A DNA stretch of 53,876 bases from Rikenellaceae bacterium (GTDB taxonomy: Bacteria > Bacteroidota > Bacteroidia > Bacteroidales > Rikenellaceae). Location of the stretch: positions 29,529 to 83,404 of the forward strand of contig CABIXK010000006.1 of the NCBI GenBank assembly GCA_902362705.1, written 5' to 3'. A program made the translations under genes and the position numbers. The notes beneath the pieces were generated by a model. The model had not been told where the DNA came from. It ran no database searches and was given only the letters and a program-made list of their open reading frames with translations. Positions within the stretch are counted from its first letter, which is position 1. Each line of letters begins with the position of its first letter. Shown one piece after another: positions 6,723 to 14,783 of the stretch.

Positions 6723-8336
6723 ATGGCAGATTTCATTTACCAGGAGCCCTATCCCGTCGGGGAGGACAAGACGCAGTACCGACTGCTGACCAAGGAGTAC
6801 GTGAAGGTGGTCGAGTGCGACGGCCGCAAGATCCTGAAGGTCGACCCCAAGGGTCTCGAGCTGCTGTCGAAGGAGGCCTATGCCGACGTGTCGTTCTACC
6901 TGCGCGCGTCGCACCTGCAGAAGCTGCGCGACATCCTCGACGATGCCGAGGCGACCGACAACGACAAGTTCGTGGCCTACACGATGCTCATGAACCAGTG
7001 CGTCTCGGCCGAGGGCGAGCTGCCCACCTGCCAGGACACCGGCACGGCCATCTGCATCGGCCACAAGGGCGAGGACGTGTGGACGGGCGCCGACGACGCC
7101 GAGCACATCTCGCGCGGCGTCTACGAGACCTACAAGGAGCGCAACCTGCGCTATTCGCAGGTCGTGCCCTTCACCATGACCGACGAGAAGAACTCGGCCA
7201 CCAACCTCCCGGCGCAGATCGACATCTATGCCGGCAAGTCCGGCATGGAGTACGAGTTCCTCTTCATCACCAAGGGCGGCGGCTCGGCCAACAAGACCTT
7301 CCTCTACCAGCAGACCAAGGCGCTGCTCAACGAGGAGTCGCTGACGAAGTTCATCCAGCAGCACATCTTCGACCTGGGCACCTCGGCCTGCCCGCCCTAC
7401 CACCTGGCCCTCTGCATCGGCGGCACGTCGGCCGAGATGTGCCTTTCGACCGTCAAGAAGGCTTCGGCCGGCTATCTCGACGAGCTGCCCACCTCGGGCA
7501 ACGAGGGCGGCCGCTGCTTCCGCGATCTGGAGTGGGAGGAGAAGGTGCTGAAGATCTGCCGCGAGAGCGGCGTGGGCGCCCAGTTCGGCGGCAAGTACCT
7601 GGTGCACGACGTGCGCGTCATCCGCGCCCCGCGCCATGCCGCCTCGTGCCCCGTGGCCATCGGCGTGAGCTGCTCGGCCGACCGCAACATCAAGGCCAAG
7701 ATCACCCCCGAGGGCATCTTCCTCGAGGAGCTGGAGCGCAACCCCGCGCGCTTCCTGCCCTCCGAGGCTCCGGCCATGTCGCCCGCCGTGGAGATCGATC
7801 TGGACGAGGGCATGGACAAGGTGCGCGAGATCCTCACCAAGTACCCCATCCGCACCCGCCTGAACCTCAAGGGCACGCTCATCGTGGCGCGCGACATCGC
7901 CCACGCCCGCATCAAGCAGATGCTCGACGAGGGCAAGCCCATGCCCGACTACTTCAAGAAGCACCCGGTCTACTACGCCGGCCCGGCCAAGACGCCCCAG
8001 GGCATGGCTTCGGGCTCGTTCGGCCCCACCACGGCCGGGCGTATGGACCCCTACGTCGATCTGTTCCAGCAGCACGGCGGCTCGATGGTGATGGTGGCCA
8101 AGGGCAACCGCTCGCAGGCCGTGACCGATGCCTGCAAGGCCCACGGCGGCTTCTACCTCGGTTCGATCGGCGGTCCGGCGGCGATCCTCGCCAAGAACTC
8201 GATCAAGTCGGTCGAGGTGGTCGACTTCCCCGAGCTGGGCATGGAGGCCGTGCGCAAGATCTACGTCGAGAACTTCCCCGCCTTCGTCATCGTCGACGAC
8301 AAGGGCAACGACTTTTTCGCCGATTTCAAACACTAA
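6723..8336 (+). CDS. fum: Fumarate hydratase class I (iron-sulfur)
   Basis: 537 aa, a single-chain class I fumarase with alpha and beta domains fused. It interconverts fumarate and malate and is oxygen-sensitive. Expected cluster ligands are present: Cys103 in LPTCQDTGT, Cys223 in [16 protein letters not shown] and Cys317 in GVSCSADRN. The C-terminal half carries the beta-domain segment [16 protein letters not shown] (about 436-451). It is divergent from fba. In Bacteroidota this enzyme works with malate dehydrogenase, encoded 3.4 kb downstream, in the reductive branch to succinate. A weak hairpin (ATCGG-TAAG-CCGAT, 8360-8373) follows and could end the transcript. Confidence 0.95.
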   Translation: MADFIYQEPYPVGEDKTQYRLLTKEYVKVVECDGRKILKVDPKGLELLSKEAYADVSFYLRASHLQKLRDILDDAEATDNDKFVAYTMLMNQCVSAEGELPTCQDTGTAICIGHKGEDVWTGADDAEHISRGVYETYKERNLRYSQVVPFTMTDEKNSATNLPAQIDIYAGKSGMEYEFLFITKGGGSANKTFLYQQTKALLNEESLTKFIQQHIFDLGTSACPPYHLALCIGGTSAEMCLSTVKKASAGYLDELPTSGNEGGRCFRDLEWEEKVLKICRESGVGAQFGGKYLVHDVRVIRAPRHAASCPVAIGVSCSADRNIKAKITPEGIFLEELERNPARFLPSEAPAMSPAVEIDLDEGMDKVREILTKYPIRTRLNLKGTLIVARDIAHARIKQMLDEGKPMPDYFKKHPVYYAGPAKTPQGMASGSFGPTTAGRMDPYVDLFQQHGGSMVMVAKGNRSQAVTDACKAHGGFYLGSIGGPAAILAKNSIKSVEVVDFPELGMEAVRKIYVENFPAFVIVDDKGNDFFADFKH

Positions 8337-8387
8337 ACCCCGCGCGGGTAGCGTTGTAGATCGGTAAGCCGATTTCACTGAACGAAT

Positions 8388-10262
8388 ATGCGGAATCTTT
8401 TCGCGAAAATCACCGTCTGTCTGCTGCTCTGTGCGGCGGGATCCTTCTCGGCGCTCGGCGCCGAGAAGGTTATTTTCGAGGCTTCGTCGCCGCTCGTGGT
8501 CGCCGTGGGCGAGCTCTTCCGCGTGGAGTTCTCGCTCAACACGCGCCCCGACGAGCAGAGCTTCCGGGCCCCTTCGTTCGAGGGGTTCGAGGTGCTGGCC
8601 GGCCCGTCGCTCTCGGAGGGGACCTCGATGTCGAGCGTCAACGGCGGTCCGATGACCCGCCAGTATCAGATGACGCTCACCTATGTGGTGCGCGTCGCGC
8701 AGGCCGGCAACGTGACCCTCGGCCCGGCCGAGATCGCGGCCGGCGGCGAGACCTACCGCACGGCGCCGCTGACGATCGAGGCGGTGGCCGAGCCCGCCGA
8801 GGCGGGCGGCGGGTCGGCGCAGGGCGGCGCGGGCCAGGGCCAGGGGGGCGGCGACGCCTCGCAGGAGGCGGGTGCGCGCCGTCAGGTGGCGGCCGACGAC
8901 GTGGTGCTGCGGGCGGTCGTCTCGCGCACGTCGGTCTTCAAGGGCGAGCCTTTGCGCGTCACCTTCAAGCTCTACGAGCGCGTGCCGGTGGCCGGCTATA
9001 ACGACGTGAAGTTTCCGTCGTTCAACGGATTCTGGGCCCAGGAGCTCGACCATGCGACGCCGCGCCGCCAGCGCGAGACGCTCAACGGCAAGGTCTACGA
9101 GTCGTTCGTGGCCCGCGAGTTCCTGCTCTACCCGCAGCAGGCCGGCAAGCTCGCGATCGACCCCGCGGAGCTCACGGCCGTGGCGCAGGTGGTGGTCCAG
9201 AGCCGCAACTTCGACCCCTTCTTCGGGCCGAGCCACGAGGTCTACAACGTCCCCTGCAAGGTGCAGAGCCAGCGTCTGACCGTGGAGGTCAAGCCGCTGC
9301 CCGAAGGTGCTCCGGCGAGCTTCAGCGGCGCCGTGGGGCAGTTCGCGCTCGAGGCCGTGCTGCCTCCCGAGCGGCTGGCGGCCAACTCGGCGGCCACCTA
9401 CACGGTGAAGATCTCGGGCACGGGCAACCTCACCTTCGTGCAGGCGCCCCGCCTGGCGCTGCCCGGTTCGTTCGAGCAGTACAACGTCAAGACCATCGAG
9501 TCGATCAACCCCACGGCGTCGGGCATCACCGGCTACCGGCAGTTCGAATACCCTTTCATCGCGCGCGCCGAGGGCGACTACGACCTCGAGCCGGTGGAGT
9601 TCTCCTACTTCGATCCCGCGCGCATGCGCTACGAGACGCTCCGTTCGAAGCCTCTGGCCGTGCAGATCACGCCCGACGGCTCGGGCGGCGGCGAGGCGGT
9701 GATGATGCAGGGGCGCGGCATGTCGAAGGAGGAGGTGCGCCTGCTGGGGCAGGACATCCGCTTCATCCGTCTGGGGGCTCCGCATCTGGGGCCCGAGCGG
9801 CGTCCGTTCCTCTTCGGCGGCGTCTACTGGGCGCTGCTGGCGGCGATCGTCGCCCTGTCCGGCGCGGCCTATGCGCTGCTGCGCAAGCGCATCCGCGAGT
9901 CGCACAACCTGGCGCTCGTGCGCGGCCGCAGGGCCAACAAGGTGGCCGTGCAGCGCTTCCGCGCGGCCCGCAAATACATGGAGGAGCAGAACCGCCACGC
10001 CTTCTACGAGGAGATGCTGCGGGCGCTCTGGGGCTACATGGGCGACCGCTTCAACATCCCCGTGGCCAACCTCACGAAAGAGAACGTGCGCGAGGAGCTG
10101 CACAAGCGGGGCGCCGAGAGCGAGTTGCAGCAGCGCTTCACGGCGATCATCACCCGCTGCGACGAGGCGCAGTACTCGCCCGTGGCCACGGCCCAGATGT
10201 CGGAGGTCTACACCGAGGGCGTCGACCTCGTCTCGCGCATCGAGGGGGCGATCAAGCGATAG
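8388..10262 (+). CDS. batD: BatD family protein (aerotolerance operon)
   Basis: 624 aa. A signal peptide (about 1-24, ending FSALGA) is followed by several predicted Ig-like beta domains. A Gly/Gln-rich linker sits at about 140-165. One transmembrane segment (about 473-496, YWALLAAIVALSGAAYALL) precedes a cytoplasmic tail with FYEEMLRALWGYMGDRF. The order matches BatD, a membrane component encoded with BatABCE in Bacteroidota and linked to oxygen/stress tolerance; its molecular role is unclear. batE follows 36 bases after the stop, then recR. batA, batB and batC are not upstream, where fumarase lies instead. Confidence 0.88.
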   Translation: MRNLFAKITVCLLLCAAGSFSALGAEKVIFEASSPLVVAVGELFRVEFSLNTRPDEQSFRAPSFEGFEVLAGPSLSEGTSMSSVNGGPMTRQYQMTLTYVVRVAQAGNVTLGPAEIAAGGETYRTAPLTIEAVAEPAEAGGGSAQGGAGQGQGGGDASQEAGARRQVAADDVVLRAVVSRTSVFKGEPLRVTFKLYERVPVAGYNDVKFPSFNGFWAQELDHATPRRQRETLNGKVYESFVAREFLLYPQQAGKLAIDPAELTAVAQVVVQSRNFDPFFGPSHEVYNVPCKVQSQRLTVEVKPLPEGAPASFSGAVGQFALEAVLPPERLAANSAATYTVKISGTGNLTFVQAPRLALPGSFEQYNVKTIESINPTASGITGYRQFEYPFIARAEGDYDLEPVEFSYFDPARMRYETLRSKPLAVQITPDGSGGGEAVMMQGRGMSKEEVRLLGQDIRFIRLGAPHLGPERRPFLFGGVYWALLAAIVALSGAAYALLRKRIRESHNLALVRGRRANKVAVQRFRAARKYMEEQNRHAFYEEMLRALWGYMGDRFNIPVANLTKENVREELHKRGAESELQQRFTAIITRCDEAQYSPVATAQMSEVYTEGVDLVSRIEGAIKR

Positions 10263-10298
10263 ACCGGGCCCGACGACGAACCACATGAAGTACCGATC

Positions 10299-11117
10299 AT
10301 GAAAAAAATCATCCTCATAACGCTGTCGCTGCTGTGCGCGCTCCCGCTCGCGGCGCAGCAGGGTGCCGACACGCTGCCCGAGGCTCCGGCCGCCGAAGCC
10401 GCCGAAGCTGTCGCGCCGGCGACCTCGCTGCGGTTGTGGGACCGCGCCAACGAGGCCTACGTCGCCGGCGACTTCCGCACGGCTGCCGACACCTACCGCC
10501 TGCTGCTCGCGCGCGGCGAGAGCTCGGCCAAACTCTACTACAACCTGGGCAACGCCTGCTTCAAGGAGGAGCGCCTGGGTGAGGCGATCCTCTGCTACCG
10601 CCGTGCGCTGCGCCTGCAGCCCGGCAACGAGGACGTGCGCTACAACCTCGGCGTGGCGGAGGCCCGCACCAAGGACACCATCGAGCGGATCCCCGAGCTG
10701 GGCCTCGCGACCTGGGTGCGCTCGGTGCGCCACCTGATGGGGTGCACGGCGTGGAGCCTGCTCTCGCTGGGGCTGCTGGCCGCGATGTTCGCGTGCGGTC
10801 TCTTCTATCTGCTCTCGGCGCGGCTGTCGCTGCGCAAGGCGGGCTTCTGCGGCATGGTCGCGGCGGCGGTGCTCTGCCTCGTCGCCACGCTCTTCGCCCT
10901 GGGCGCGCGGCGCGAGATCCTCGACTGCTCGCAGGCCGTGGTGATGGCCTCGTCGGTCTCGGTGAAGAGCTCGCCCGACAGGGCGGCGACCGATCTGTTC
11001 GTGCTGCACGAGGGGACGGCGGTGGAGATCACCGACCGCCTCGACGACTGGTGCGAGATCGCCATCGCCGACGGCAAGCGGGGGTGGATCGAGGAGTCGA
11101 AGATAGAGACGATCTGA
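10299..11117 (+). CDS. batE: BatE-like TPR and SH3 domain protein
   Basis: 272 aa. Signal peptide at about 1-19 (ends LPLAAQ). Two to three TPR motifs at about 47-120 (YVAGDFRTAADTYRLLL, YYNLGNACFKEERLGEAILCYRRAL). Two hydrophobic helices at about 145-205. A C-terminal bacterial SH3-like domain at about 213-270 (VSVKSSPDRAATDLFVLHEGTAVEI). This is the BatE architecture. It follows batD closely and is separated from recR by a single base, so the three form one operon. It probably scaffolds other Bat proteins at the membrane; that is family knowledge, not visible here. Confidence 0.85.
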   Translation: MKKIILITLSLLCALPLAAQQGADTLPEAPAAEAAEAVAPATSLRLWDRANEAYVAGDFRTAADTYRLLLARGESSAKLYYNLGNACFKEERLGEAILCYRRALRLQPGNEDVRYNLGVAEARTKDTIERIPELGLATWVRSVRHLMGCTAWSLLSLGLLAAMFACGLFYLLSARLSLRKAGFCGMVAAAVLCLVATLFALGARREILDCSQAVVMASSVSVKSSPDRAATDLFVLHEGTAVEITDRLDDWCEIAIADGKRGWIEESKIETI

Positions 11118-11118
11118 T

Positions 11119-11715
11119 ATGTCGCAGCTCTTGCAGAACGTGGTGGGCGAGCTCTCGAAGCTCCCGGGCGTGGGGCGCCGCACGGCCCTGCGGCTGGCGA
11201 TGCACATCCTACGCATGGAGCCCGAGTCGGTGGCCGACATGACGCGGAGCATCGACCGCTTCCGCACCGACATCCGCCACTGCGTGCGGTGCAACAACCT
11301 CTCCGACGAGGCCGTGTGCCCGATCTGCGCCGACGCCGAGCGCGACCGCTCGACCGTCTGCGTCGTCGAGCAGGTGGCCGACGTGCTCTCGATCGAGAAC
11401 ACCCACCAGTACCGCGGGCTCTACCACGTGCTGGGGGGCGTCATCTCGCCCATGCAGGGCATCTCGCCCTCGGACCTGACGATCGACCTGCTGTGCGAGC
11501 GGCTGGAGCGGGGCGACGTGAAGGAGGTGATCCTGGCCGTCTCGACCTCGGTCGAGGGCGAAACGACGCTCTTCTACCTGATGAACCGCATCCGGCAGTA
11601 CGGGGGCGTGCGGGTGACCTCGATCGCCCGCGGCATCGGCTTCGGCGACGAGCTGGAGTATGTCGACGAGCTGACGATAACCCACGCCCTGCGCAACCGC
11701 CGCGAGGTGGAGTGA
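11119..11715 (+). CDS. recR: Recombination mediator RecR
   Basis: 198 aa, normal length. Helix-hairpin-helix LSKLPGVGRRTALRLA (about 12-27). Zinc finger C55-x2-C58-x8-C67-x2-C70. Toprim domain beginning CVVEQVADVLSIE (about 81-93). RecR with RecO and RecF loads RecA on gapped DNA; recF is also in this window at 17.7-18.9 kb. The start is one base after the batE stop, so translation is probably coupled. Confidence 0.97.
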   Translation: MSQLLQNVVGELSKLPGVGRRTALRLAMHILRMEPESVADMTRSIDRFRTDIRHCVRCNNLSDEAVCPICADAERDRSTVCVVEQVADVLSIENTHQYRGLYHVLGGVISPMQGISPSDLTIDLLCERLERGDVKEVILAVSTSVEGETTLFYLMNRIRQYGGVRVTSIARGIGFGDELEYVDELTITHALRNRREVE

Positions 11716-11781
11716 GCGGCCGGGAGAACAAGGACACGTATTGAATAACATATAAGCGAAAACCTTTAAACCCATTCAATT

Positions 11782-12780
11782 ATGGAATTTCTGACCAACG
11801 AGAAGCTCACGATCGTGGGCGCTGCCGGCATGATCGGCTCGAACATGGCCCAGACGGCTATGATGATGCGTCTGACGCCCAACATCTGCCTCTACGACCC
11901 CTTCGCCCCCGCACTGGAGGGTGTGGCCGAAGAGCTCTACCACTGCGCTTTCGAGGGCGTGAACCTCACCTGGACCACCGACATCAAGGAGGCGCTGACG
12001 GGTGCCTCCTACGTGGTTTCGTCGGGCGGCGCCGCCCGCAAGGCCGGCATGACGCGCGAGGACCTGCTGAAGGGCAACACCGAGATCGCCGCAGACTTCG
12101 GTAAGAACCTGCGCGCCTACTGCCCCGAGGTGAAGCACGTGGTGGTGATCTTCAACCCGGCCGACATCACCGGTCTGGTGACGCTCATCCACGCCGGCAT
12201 CGAGCCCAAGCGCGTCTCGACGCTCGCGGCCCTCGACTCGACCCGCCTGCGTTCGGAGCTGGCCAAGTACTTCAAGATCTCGCCCGACCAGATCGTCAAC
12301 AGCCGCACCTACGGCGGCCACGGCGAGCAGATGGCCGTCTTCGCCTCGACGACGCTCGTCTCGGGCCGTCCCCTCTCGGAGCTGATCGGCACCGAGATGC
12401 CCGAGGAGGACTGGAAGGCGCTCCAGCAGCGCGTGATCCAGGGCGGCAAGAACATCATCGACCTGCGCGGCCGCTCGTCGTTCCAGAGCCCGGCCTACGT
12501 CTCGATCTGCATGATCGCGGCAGCCATGGGCGGCAAGCCGTTCACCTATCCCGCCGGCGTCTACGTCGACAACGCCGAGTTCAGCCACATCCTGATGGCC
12601 ATGGAGTCGGAGATCACCAAGGACGGCGTGACCTTCAAGACCGTGGAGGGCACCCCCGAGGAGCACGCCAAGCTGGCCGAGAGCTACAAGCACCTCTGCA
12701 CGCTGCGCGACGAGGTGATCGCCATGGGCATCATCCCTGCGGTGGCCGAGTGGCACACGCTCAACCCGCACCTGAAGTAA
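11782..12780 (+). CDS. mdh: Malate dehydrogenase (NAD-dependent)
   Basis: 332 aa. NAD-binding GAAGMIG at residues 13-19. Substrate-site Arg in AALDSTRLRSE (about 152-162). Catalytic His in YGGHGEQMAVF (about His180). The protein belongs to the lactate/malate dehydrogenase superfamily in the variant common in Bacteroidales. It interconverts oxaloacetate and malate, feeding fumarase encoded upstream. It lies 66 bases after recR and ends in a strong terminator. No clear TAnnTTTG box was found in the short gap, so it may share the recR transcript or use a weaker promoter. Confidence 0.93.
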   Translation: MEFLTNEKLTIVGAAGMIGSNMAQTAMMMRLTPNICLYDPFAPALEGVAEELYHCAFEGVNLTWTTDIKEALTGASYVVSSGGAARKAGMTREDLLKGNTEIAADFGKNLRAYCPEVKHVVVIFNPADITGLVTLIHAGIEPKRVSTLAALDSTRLRSELAKYFKISPDQIVNSRTYGGHGEQMAVFASTTLVSGRPLSELIGTEMPEEDWKALQQRVIQGGKNIIDLRGRSSFQSPAYVSICMIAAAMGGKPFTYPAGVYVDNAEFSHILMAMESEITKDGVTFKTVEGTPEEHAKLAESYKHLCTLRDEVIAMGIIPAVAEWHTLNPHLK

Positions 12781-12802
12781 TCGCCGTGCGGCACGAGCCC
12801 CG

Positions 12803-12840
12803 AAAAACCCCCGCGCTTCCGGATGGAGGCGCGGGGGTTT
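12803..12840. terminator. Intrinsic terminator of mdh
   Basis: Stem CCCCCGCGC / GCGCGGGGG (12808-12816 with 12829-12837), with A and T runs outside. It also faces the convergent META-domain gene. The gap to 12928 shows a direct repeat TTCGTGCGGCGGGG at about 12842 and 12871 and nothing else. Confidence 0.85.
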
Positions 12841-12928
12841 CTTCGTGCGGCGGGGCCGGCGGGTTCGGTCTTCGTGCGGCGGGGTTGCGGTGGGGCGGCT
12901 GCCGTGCGGCGCCGGCCGGGGCGGGCGT

Positions 12929-13375
12929 CTATTCGGCCTTCCCTTCGTCGGGCTGGGCCTGGAAGACCGCTTTGATCTCGCCGTCGCAGAGCAGCAGCAG
13001 CAGCGGACCGTCCATGTCGTAGTGGGTCGCCGACTGGAGCACGGAGAGGAACTTCCCTTCGCGCGAGCCCTCGGGGCAGGCCATGCGCGTCGAGGTCAGA
13101 GGGCCGATGCGCAGCGCCCGCTCGGGCGTCGCCTCGTAGCGTCCCCGCAGGCGGTTGCAGTCGCCCGTGCCGGCGAGCGTGCCGTCGTCGGCGTGCAGCG
13201 CGATGGTGTAGCGGCCCGGCTCGCAGGCCACGTCCTGGCCGTCGAGCTGCACGAGCTGCCAGCGGGTGCCCTCCAGCGGGCGCCGCGTGTGTTTCTGGTA
13301 GGAGCGGCAGGCGCAGCACGACGCCGCGAGCGCCGCCACGCAGGCCAGAAGGAGGATTCTGAACATGGGTTTCAT
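12929..13375 (-). CDS. META-domain lipoprotein (HslJ-like)
   Basis: 148 aa. An N-terminal export signal ending in a lipobox-like ALAASC (Cys about 20) suggests a lipoprotein. The single META domain shows LEGTRWQLVQLDG (about 34-46), AGTGDCNRLRG (about 68-78) and TSTRMACPEG (about 94-103). These match HslJ/META proteins linked in other bacteria to heat or antibiotic tolerance. The start at 13375 has a second in-frame ATG nine bases later. Own -7 box at 13401-13408. Confidence 0.85.
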   Translation of the reverse strand: MKPMFRILLLACVAALAASCCACRSYQKHTRRPLEGTRWQLVQLDGQDVACEPGRYTIALHADDGTLAGTGDCNRLRGRYEATPERALRIGPLTSTRMACPEGSREGKFLSVLQSATHYDMDGPLLLLLCDGEIKAVFQAQPDEGKAE

Positions 13376-13400
13376 CGTCGGATCGGTGTTTGGTTCGCGG

Positions 13401-13408
13401 CAAAGTTA
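13401..13408 (-). promoter_or_regulatory. -7 promoter box of the META lipoprotein gene
   Basis: TAACTTTG fits TAnnTTTG, 26 bases before the ATG. Confidence 0.6.
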
Positions 13409-13453
13409 CGAATTTGCCGCGATACGGCGGACGAAAACCTCGTTGAAATCGCA

Positions 13454-13490
13454 AAACGAAAGAGGCGCCCGGCATCGGGGCGCCTCTTGT
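13454..13490. terminator. Terminator of the outer-membrane protein gene
   Basis: Stem AGAGGCGCCC / GGGCGCCTCT (13461-13470 with 13478-13487). On the minus strand a T-rich tail follows. Confidence 0.75.
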
Positions 13491-13508
13491 CGCTTCGCAC
13501 GGCCGACG

Positions 13509-14015
13509 TCAGAACATCAGGCCCGCCTTGATCTGGATGGCGTTCATGCTGATCCCGACGCCCGATTCGGAGAAGCGCTGGACGTTGTAGCCCAGCTGCG
13601 CCTTGAACCTGCCTGCCCGGATGCCGACGGCCGGGGTGCAGTAGAGCCCCGAAAGCCCGCTCACGCCCTCCGTGGCGCCGACCCCGGCGCCGATGTCGAG
13701 CGAGAAGTAGGGGCTCACCTTCGCCCCTACGGGCAGGTAGCCCTTCAGGTTGAGGTAGATCGGGATCACCAGCTCGCCGCCCTCTTCGGGTTCGTGGTAG
13801 TAGTCCAGGCCGAGGCCCACGCCTGTCGAGAAGTACTTGGTGATCTGCACGCCCTGGACCGTGTGCAGGTTGACGCGCCCGGTGGCCCAGGTGCCGACGC
13901 CGATGGAGTAGCCCAGGTCGGCTTCGCCGTGGTACTTCACGCTCACGGGCGATTGGGCCCGCGCCGTCAGGAGGGTCGCGACGGCCAGGGCCGCCGCCAA
14001 GAGCAACTTTTTCAT
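13509..14015 (-). CDS. Small outer-membrane beta-barrel protein
   Basis: 168 aa. A clear signal peptide ends LLTARA at about residue 20. The remaining roughly 148 aa alternate hydrophobic and polar residues in short strands (GVGLGLDYYHE, PYFSLDIGAGVGA, GRFKAQLGYNVQ) and end in a C-terminal Phe (AGLMF), as outer-membrane barrels do. The size fits an eight-stranded barrel of the OmpA-barrel/opacity-like type. Function unknown. It has its own promoter and terminator. Confidence 0.8.
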   Translation of the reverse strand: MKKLLLAAALAVATLLTARAQSPVSVKYHGEADLGYSIGVGTWATGRVNLHTVQGVQITKYFSTGVGLGLDYYHEPEEGGELVIPIYLNLKGYLPVGAKVSPYFSLDIGAGVGATEGVSGLSGLYCTPAVGIRAGRFKAQLGYNVQRFSESGVGISMNAIQIKAGLMF

Positions 14016-14041
14016 AGGCTTGAGGTTTGATGGTTTCCCTG

Positions 14042-14049
14042 CAAAGATA
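14042..14049 (-). promoter_or_regulatory. -7 promoter box of the barrel protein gene
   Basis: TATCTTTG fits TAnnTTTG; leader about 20 nt. Confidence 0.65.
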
Positions 14050-14165
14050 GCGATTACCCCCCCCCTGCAAATTTTCGGGGCGTTTTTTCGGCGCGAGGTG
14101 CGTTTTTTTCTTGAGACCGTGCCTTCGCGCGGCTGTGGGGCTGCTGTTTTTGTCGGTGCGGCGAG

Positions 14166-14196
14166 TTGTCCGGCGAGCTATTATTTTATACCTTTG
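14166..14196 (+). promoter_or_regulatory. Promoter of ridA
   Basis: TTG at 14166-14168 and the -7 box TACCTTTG at 14189-14196, with 20 bases between; ATG at 14218. Confidence 0.7.
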
Positions 14197-14217
14197 TAGG
14201 GAAAAATTCCGCTTCCT

Positions 14218-14592
14218 ATGAAAAAGATCATCGCATCGCCCCTCGCGCCCAAGGCCGTGGGGCCCTATTCGCAGGCCGTCGAGACCGATGGCGCACTCTA
14301 CGTCTCGGGCCAGCTGCCCGTCGACGGCGCCACGGGCAAGATGCCCGAGGGAATCGAGGCGCAGACGCGCCAGTCGCTGGCCAACCTGGGCCATATCCTC
14401 CGCGAGGCGGGCTACGACTTTTCGGACGTGGTGAAGACCACGGTGCTGCTGGCCGACATCGCCGACTTCGGCGCGATGAACGCCGTCTACGCCGAGCACT
14501 TCATCTCCGACATGCCCGCGCGCGTCTGCTACCAGGTGGCCGCGCTCCCGATGGGCGCCCGCGTCGAGATCGACGCGGTGGCCTCGAAGTAG
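14218..14592 (+). CDS. ridA: RidA family reactive-intermediate deaminase
   Basis: 124 aa, the usual RidA (YjgF/YER057c/UK114) size. The fingerprint is GPYSQAV at about 15-21, and PARVCYQVAALPMGARVEIDA at about 100-120 with Arg102 and Glu117, the active-site pair of true RidA deaminases. It hydrolyses reactive 2-aminoacrylate/enamine intermediates released by PLP enzymes in the cytosol. A single-gene unit with its own promoter and hairpin terminator. Confidence 0.95.
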   Translation: MKKIIASPLAPKAVGPYSQAVETDGALYVSGQLPVDGATGKMPEGIEAQTRQSLANLGHILREAGYDFSDVVKTTVLLADIADFGAMNAVYAEHFISDMPARVCYQVAALPMGARVEIDAVASK

Positions 14593-14620
14593 TCGGCGCG
14601 GAGGCCGCCGCCCGACCGAT

Positions 14621-14653
14621 TCCGCGCCCTGCGACTGTGGGGCGCGGATTTTC
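14621..14653 (+). terminator. Intrinsic terminator of ridA
   Basis: Stem TCCGCGCCC / GGGCGCGGA followed by TTTTC. Confidence 0.8.
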
Positions 14654-14783
14654 GGTCATTGTAGATAATTTGTCGATAAATAGGCGTGCCGAAATTGGGT
14701 ATTTCCGGCGAAAAACGCCAATTTTGTAAGGCCGGCTTCCGCCGCAGAAAGATCCAAGTACAAGCGATAAAAAGAGATACGCC

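Noticed and set aside
6522..11402. A 1626-codon open frame on the minus strand, antisense to fumarase, batD, batE and recR
   Set aside because: High-GC antisense shadow: it is Arg/His/Asp/Gly-rich with no domain, crosses four well-recognised genes, and their frames explain the sequence.
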